Made by a program: the position numbers and the translations under genes | In this document: in pieces, positions 1-35,274 of the stretch | How positions within the stretch are numbered: position 1 is the first letter of the stretch | How the letters are laid out: every line of letters begins with the position of its first letter | From: Ophiothrix spiculata | Taxonomy: Eukaryota > Echinodermata > Ophiuroidea > Amphilepidida > Ophiotrichidae | Reading direction: 5' to 3' (one strand) | Length of the DNA stretch: 35,274 nucleotides | NCBI GenBank assembly: GCA_000969725.1 | Contig: JXSR01S007957.1 | The notes under the pieces: model-generated | What the model was told of the DNA's origin: nothing | Seen by the model: the letters and a program-made list of their open reading frames with translations, nothing else | Databases searched by the model: none

Positions 1-42
1 GTGCGTCTAATGGTAGATACGTGCACCATATTGGCATGCTAC

Positions 43-295
43 AAGGACAAAAATTGGTACACATGTGGCCAATGACTAGAGGTAGTGCCTATTGGTAGTG
101 TTAGGCCCAAGGGCCCAAAAGTATATGTATAGAATCACCTCTAGCGACCAAACTATAAAAGGTATAAGGACCAAACTTGGTACACATATGGGCCATGACT
201 AGAGGTAGTGCCTTTTGTAGACCCAGGGGCCCACGGTGTTGGGGCCCCGGGGGCCCATATTTGTATGTATAGAATCACCTCTAGCGAACAAAGAA
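43..295 (+). repeat. Tandem duplication of about 122 bp
   Basis: Two diverged direct copies, about 43-163 and 165-295. Both contain GACTAGAGGTAGTGCC and GAATCACCTCTAGCGA in the same order. GACTAGAGGT and its reverse complement ACCTCTAG sit at the two ends of each unit, so each unit can also fold back. Confidence 0.75.
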
Positions 296-299
296 TATA

Positions 300-900
300 T
301 AGTCACTTATAGTGCTCACTACATTAGCCCCAAGGATGCATTATGGATACCTTGTAGCTCCTTAATGCCCTTGGGATTGTCTTGGCCCTAAAAAGGCCTT
401 TTGTGTCCCTTGGGGCCAGCACATGCATAGATGTTCTGGAGTTGTCTAGTTCACTTTTGTTCTCTTGTCCGTGTTAATCATGTTAAAAAAGAAGATCTTG
501 TGTCGCATGGACACTGTAATCCTTGGGTTTTGTCCATCTTTGTACATTGTTTTCCAATGGCTGGAAGGAGGTTGTTTGTCTGTTCATGATCATTTCTCCA
601 GTAAGAAATTGCAATTGTAAACAAACTTTTGCCAAGCTCGCGCCGTGGGTAAAATAGCCCAAAAATGGACCATGGAAAGCTGAATATAACTGAAATAAAC
701 TCATTACAACATTGTTGTTTTTGCTTCTTTTATTTCAGGTATATCAGGTATTGCATGTAAATATATTGAATTTTGTTATAGTTACCATGTGAGCTCATGT
801 GTAAGCTAAGTCATTAAAAATTGTTACTTGCCATGTAAAAAATAATTCTGTCTCATGCGTGTACATGCCTACCACAATTTTATTATGCGTAACGGATTAT
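300..900. other. No recognisable feature
   Basis: AT-rich non-coding DNA. I see no exon with family similarity, no tRNA-like box and no clear inverted repeat here. Short open frames in it have no recognisable content. Confidence 0.5.
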
Positions 901-931
901 GCGTGCGTCTAATGGTAGATACGTGCACCAT

Positions 932-1096
932 ATTGGCGGAGCGGTTAGAGCAGGGATCTTGTAATACAGAGGTTGTGGGTTTGAGCCTCCGGCCGGGCGG
1001 TTTTCGTCTCCTTGTTTCCTTGGGCAAGAAACTTTACTCTACTTGCTCCGTGGTTCGGAAGTCACGTAAAGCCGTTGGTCCCCTGTACGGATAGAC
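932..1096 (+). mobile_element. tRNA-derived SINE copy A
   Basis: The head has an A-box-like GGCGGAGCGGTTAGAGC and a B-box-like GGTTGTGGGTTTGAGCC at tRNA spacing. The body is TTGGGCAAGAAACTTTACTC, then TGCTCCGTGGTTC and AAGTCACGTAAAGCC. A related copy follows at 1157. Confidence 0.75.
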
Positions 1097-1156
1097 TCCT
1101 TCATTGGGTATACATTTCATGCAAGTACTGTGTATCATTGATTGATTGATATAAAG

Positions 1157-1338
1157 GGAAGCGTGGCCGAGCAGTTAGAGCACGGGACTCATAATACAGA
1201 GGTTGTGGGTTCGAGTTCTGGTGGTGGCACTGCCGGTCGGACCTTGTTTCCTGGAGCAAGAAACTTTACTCTAATTGCTCCGTGGTTCAGAAGTCACGTA
1301 AAGCCTTTGGTCTCCTGTGCGAATGCTCCTTCTTGGGG
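1157..1338 (+). mobile_element. tRNA-derived SINE copy B
   Basis: The head GCGTGGCCGAGCAGTTAGAG and B box GGTTGTGGGTTCGAGTTC resemble a Leu/Ser-type tRNA. The body is shared with copy A (AAGAAACTTTACTCTA, TTGCTCCGTGGTTCAGAAGT, CACGTAAAGCC). It ends just upstream of the exon array. Confidence 0.75.
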
Positions 1339-1411
1339 CGCTACATACAGTGTATACCTGGTGAGTCATGCCTAACCTTAGTTTGTATTCATATTCACAT
1401 CCTGTTCACAG

Positions 1412-1510
1412 ATGACAAGCACATCGATTGGCTCCTGGGGATGATGGCAAGGAATGGGTGTGGGTGATCGGGGACCACCAAAACTACAAACGCTTCTCAA
1501 CTTTACATGA
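1412..1510 (+). pseudogene. Array copy 1: frameshifted partial exon
   Basis: This copy follows an acceptor-like TTCACAG and matches the intact exon from DKHIDW to about ST-H. Compared with copies 4 and 5 it lacks one base in the GGGAGACGATGG stretch (here GGGGATGATGG), so the normal entry phase runs to an in-frame TGA inside the copy. The Met codon of WVWVMG is also changed (ATC). The sequence departs from the exon after ACATGA and becomes intron-like, with no good donor. Confidence 0.75.
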
Positions 1511-1536
1511 CTTATATGTTTGTATTAAATCCACAG

Positions 1537-1635
1537 ATGACAAGCACATAGATTGGCTCCTGGGGATGATGGCAAGGAATGAGTGTGGGTGATGGGGGAC
1601 CACCACAACGACAAACGCTTCTCAACTATACATGA
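1537..1635 (+). pseudogene. Array copy 2: frameshifted partial exon
   Basis: This copy begins after AATCCACAG, 125 bp after copy 1. It shows the same one-base loss as copy 1 and a further change in the WVWVMG region (GAGTGTGGGTG). Similarity to the exon stops after CATGA, where intron sequence CTTATTTATG begins. It cannot supply the conserved block in the normal phase. Confidence 0.75.
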
Positions 1636-1664
1636 CTTATTTATGTTTGTATTTATATCCACAG

Positions 1665-1820
1665 ATGACAAACACATCGATTGGATTCTGGGGACGATGG
1701 CAAAGAATGGGTGTGGGTGATGGGGGCCCACCAAAACAACAAGCGCTTCTCAACTATACATGAAGAATTACTACATGAGAGAGCCTTGAAGCAAGCTCAG
1801 GAAGAAGCACAGGAAAAAAT
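1665..1820 (+). pseudogene. Array copy 3: full-length but frameshifted exon copy
   Basis: This copy extends through the complete helical tail ([17 protein letters not shown]) and is 156 nt, one base shorter than the intact 157-nt exon. It shares the same one-base loss as copies 1 and 2. At its end the donor GTAAGC of the intact copy is replaced by GTGGGT, because another partial copy is fused on. From an internal start the WVWVMG and tail read openly, but not from the normal exon entry phase. Confidence 0.7.
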
Positions 1821-32943
<31,123 letters not shown>

Positions 32944-33390
32944 GTTTGGTTCCTTGATAGCCTATAAATACGCAATGTATATAGTGTAACCCAGACTTTG
33001 TACTAGAGCTAAATTGTACTTTATATATATGTATCATGAAGGGTTTTTATGCTTTAATGGGAAATATTTGCTGTTACCAAATTAATACCTCATCGATGAT
33101 GTATGAGAGATTGCTATTGATAGATACCTGAGAATAGTAACAGGAAAGTAACGTCCTCTATAATTATGTTCACCTCATCATGGCAGTGCATAGAGGGCTT
33201 GAATAAGCCTAAAAGTGACCAACTTTCATTTTGGTATATATAGATGTGCCATCCAAAGGGCCAAAAGGAAGCTTGAAGAACTGCAGGCAGGCACCAAAAA
33301 TAGGGGCTTTATAACTGATTCTGATTCTATGTTTAAAAATATGGCTTGAAGAACTTAATATTTGGAATAAATAGGTCTTAAAGAATTACA
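32944..33390 (+). other. Probable 3' UTR start and poly(A) signal
   Basis: This is non-coding sequence right after the stop. The first canonical AATAAA is at 33366-33371. The true cleavage site is unknown, and a longer UTR is possible because the downstream DNA is AT-rich. From about 33250 the sequence consists of degenerate repeats, so the AATAAA could be a chance hit inside repeat DNA. Confidence 0.4.
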
Positions 33391-33610
33391 TTTGGTGAAA
33401 TGTGAGGCTTTGGAAAGGAAATTTGGTATAAATTGGGGCCCAGAAAGACTTATTTGGTAAAATTTGTGATTTTATTGAAAAAAGGGTTTTAAAGAATCGA
33501 TATGTGCCAAAAATCTGATTTTTACCTGCTGAATGAACATGAAAAGGGGTCTTAAGGGACGCATATTCCCGTACCCCTTTTTAAGGCGAGAACCCCTCCC
33601 TGGGCCAGGG
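33250..33610 (+). repeat. Degenerate short repeats downstream of the gene
   Basis: Words such as TTGAAGAACT, TCTTAAAGAATTACATTTGG and GGTCTTAAGGGACG recur at about 35-60 bp. The style resembles the minisatellite-like stretches at 7085-7500 and 12940-13180. Confidence 0.4.
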
Positions 33611-34843
33611 CCTGTTGCTCTTACACACTTGACCTTGATGCCCCAGATCTGTTTCAGATTAAGCACTGGATGGCTTTGGTGCCAAACAGATGATTGCTTG
33701 TTGGCACCAAAAGCCCTAGCGAATAGCATATTTTCAAACCATTCATCATATTATGAATCTTTTTATTTGCTAGTTGATATAATAAGTATCAGTTAATTAC
33801 ACATTTAAAAGCATTGTATAAAGTACTAGCATCATATTTAAACCTTAATTGTAGCAGTCATATAACTGCATCACATTCTTAGATCGCTGAACATCATTTT
33901 CTTAGCTGCCACGATGAGCTGAACAAGACTATAGAGTGTATTAACACTACTCTGAACAAGGATTGGCATGACTCACATTTCATGCATGTCTGCGCTGTGC
34001 ATGGGAGCATGATAAGGATTGGACCAACAAAGTTGAGCATTTGTTGACATAATTGTTCTTGTATTATATATGCTAGTGTTATAAGGTACCGGATCTTCCA
34101 GTTTTAAGACTAAAACTTCCTAGCTATACTCTATAAATCTTGAAGTACAAGCCAAGCAGCTGATTAAAGCACATAAACCAATATGACCACATGGTGAAAT
34201 AATTGAGTCTGTATTTTTCAAATCATAACAACATACCCAATCTTGATGAATATTCAGCTTAACTTGTATTCAACGTTTGTCCATGTGGTCAAAAAATAAT
34301 ATCAAAATCATGAAAGATTCGTGCAGAAAATATATTTATATGCAGTGGTTTGGTTTTAATCAATCCTTATCAATTATTGCTAATCTATTACACATAATAC
34401 AAAAATACCAGTTCACAATGTTGTAGAATACAAGTGATATGCTATGAATCTTGTAACAGAGTCTGATTTCTTGGTTTGTACTTCAAGGTTAACAGAGTAT
34501 AGAGACTCATGATCCTCCATGAGACTTGGTTTTTGTATTTGTAGCTCTGCTTTGATTTGGTCACAACATAGAAGAAGTTATTTGATAAGTCAGATATAGA
34601 TACACTAAACTTTTGAGTTGAGTTTTGAGGTCAGTAATTTTTGTTGGTCATCTCAGTGCTATTTACAAGAAAGTGAAATATTATTTATGCCAAATGTATA
34701 AAGAGAAGGCCTAAAATATGAAATTGTTGTGTTGTCTTTCTAAGGGAAAAAATAAGACACCCACCAAGCTAGATTTAAAAGAAAATACAAATTTAGCCAT
34801 TTGACACCAATTTGCAACCACTTCTTAATGCTCAACAAGAATG
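33611..34843. other. Downstream intergenic DNA, nothing recognised
   Basis: AT-rich DNA with only short open frames. I see no exon with recognisable product, no tRNA and no clear inverted repeat. Confidence 0.5.
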
Positions 34844-35201
34844 CTCACATTGCATGACTAAGTTGTCAATAGTTGAAGTCACGACTATTTGTGATAGTCA
34901 TGACCATCGACTATCAATGACCACTAGTTGACCTATGATTTCTGCTACAAACGACACAACTTTTCCCCAGAAGCTTCATATAGAGATTACATTCATCTGT
35001 GCATAGTTTTTATTTAACTTATCTTAAAATGGGTTATTATATTCTGGAAGAAGTTGTTTGGTCAAACCTGGATGGTAAATTAATGTTTGGTAAATTTTTC
35101 CAGTGGCCATCAAACTTCAACAATAGTCGTCAACATAGTTGTGACCCATTTGATACCAACTAGTTGACTACTAAAAATGTGGTAGTCGCGCAATGTGTGA
35201 G
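34844..35201. mobile_element. Possible inverted-repeat element with TAGTC words
   Basis: CTCACATTGCATGACTA at the left and TAGTCGCGCAATGTGTGAG at the right are inverted with mismatches. The interior repeats AGTTG, TAGTC and GACTA words in both orientations. Borders are uncertain. Confidence 0.4.
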
Positions 35202-35274
35202 AGAATGCATATATTATGTATTTTATATCTTCCTTGAGGGGAATTGAACTTTTTCTTTGGATTTCTGACTTTTC

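Overview
This window looks like one locus from an animal nuclear genome. It has interrupted genes with GT-AG introns up to about 11.8 kb, AT-rich introns, tRNA-derived SINEs, many short inverted-repeat DNA transposons and one 50-N assembly gap. The repeat style (SINE tails with an AAAGCGCTWTATAA-type end, abundant TA-flanked MITEs, a Helitron-like element carrying tandem repeats) suggests a marine invertebrate, perhaps an invertebrate deuterostome. That placement is inference. No bacterial, organellar or viral gene is visible.

Only one protein-coding gene can be supported. It lies on the + strand and runs from about 2007 to 32943, with its first exon(s) and promoter left of the window. It is a member of the SH2 domain-containing protein 4 family (SH2D4A/SH2D4B). 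Exons with matching phases are: 2007-2163 (N-terminal family block with the WVWVMG motif), 2777-3638 (a very long E/R/K-rich helix), 14712-14865 (more coiled coil), 16999-17170 (basic block LRRSKLAD plus a PPAY motif), 28974-29104 (linker and start of the SH2 domain, WFHG), 30253-30473 (SH2 core, FLVRVS) and 32833-32943 (SH2 end, EPCGQ, stop). Two further candidate microexons fit the phase exactly: 42 nt at 21959-22000 and 15 or 21 nt at 4926/4932-4946.

Region by region: 1-1400 holds a 120-bp tandem duplication and two tRNA-derived SINEs. 1412-2163 is a tandem array of five to six copies of the WVWVMG exon, of which only the last is intact and complete. 3639-14711 is an 11-kb intron with a mariner-like 933-bp element, a 3-kb Helitron-like element with tandem repeats, and other palindromic elements. 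14866-16998 holds three more inverted-repeat elements and a SINE just before exon 5. 17171-28973 holds two SINEs, a hAT-type MITE with a perfect 8-bp target duplication, the assembly gap flanked by a 75-bp duplicate, the candidate microexon, nested palindromic elements and another SINE. 29105-32832 holds two more inverted-repeat elements and a minus-strand SINE. After 32943 there is a 3' UTR and about 2 kb of repeat-like intergenic DNA.

The most unusual structure is the exon array. It is a local multiplication of one conserved exon of a signalling adaptor. Upstream copies share a one-base loss that would shift the frame. The last two copies stay in frame with each other, so the gene may have alternative 3' splice sites 108 nt apart. 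How the gene is regulated cannot be read from the window because the promoter is outside it.
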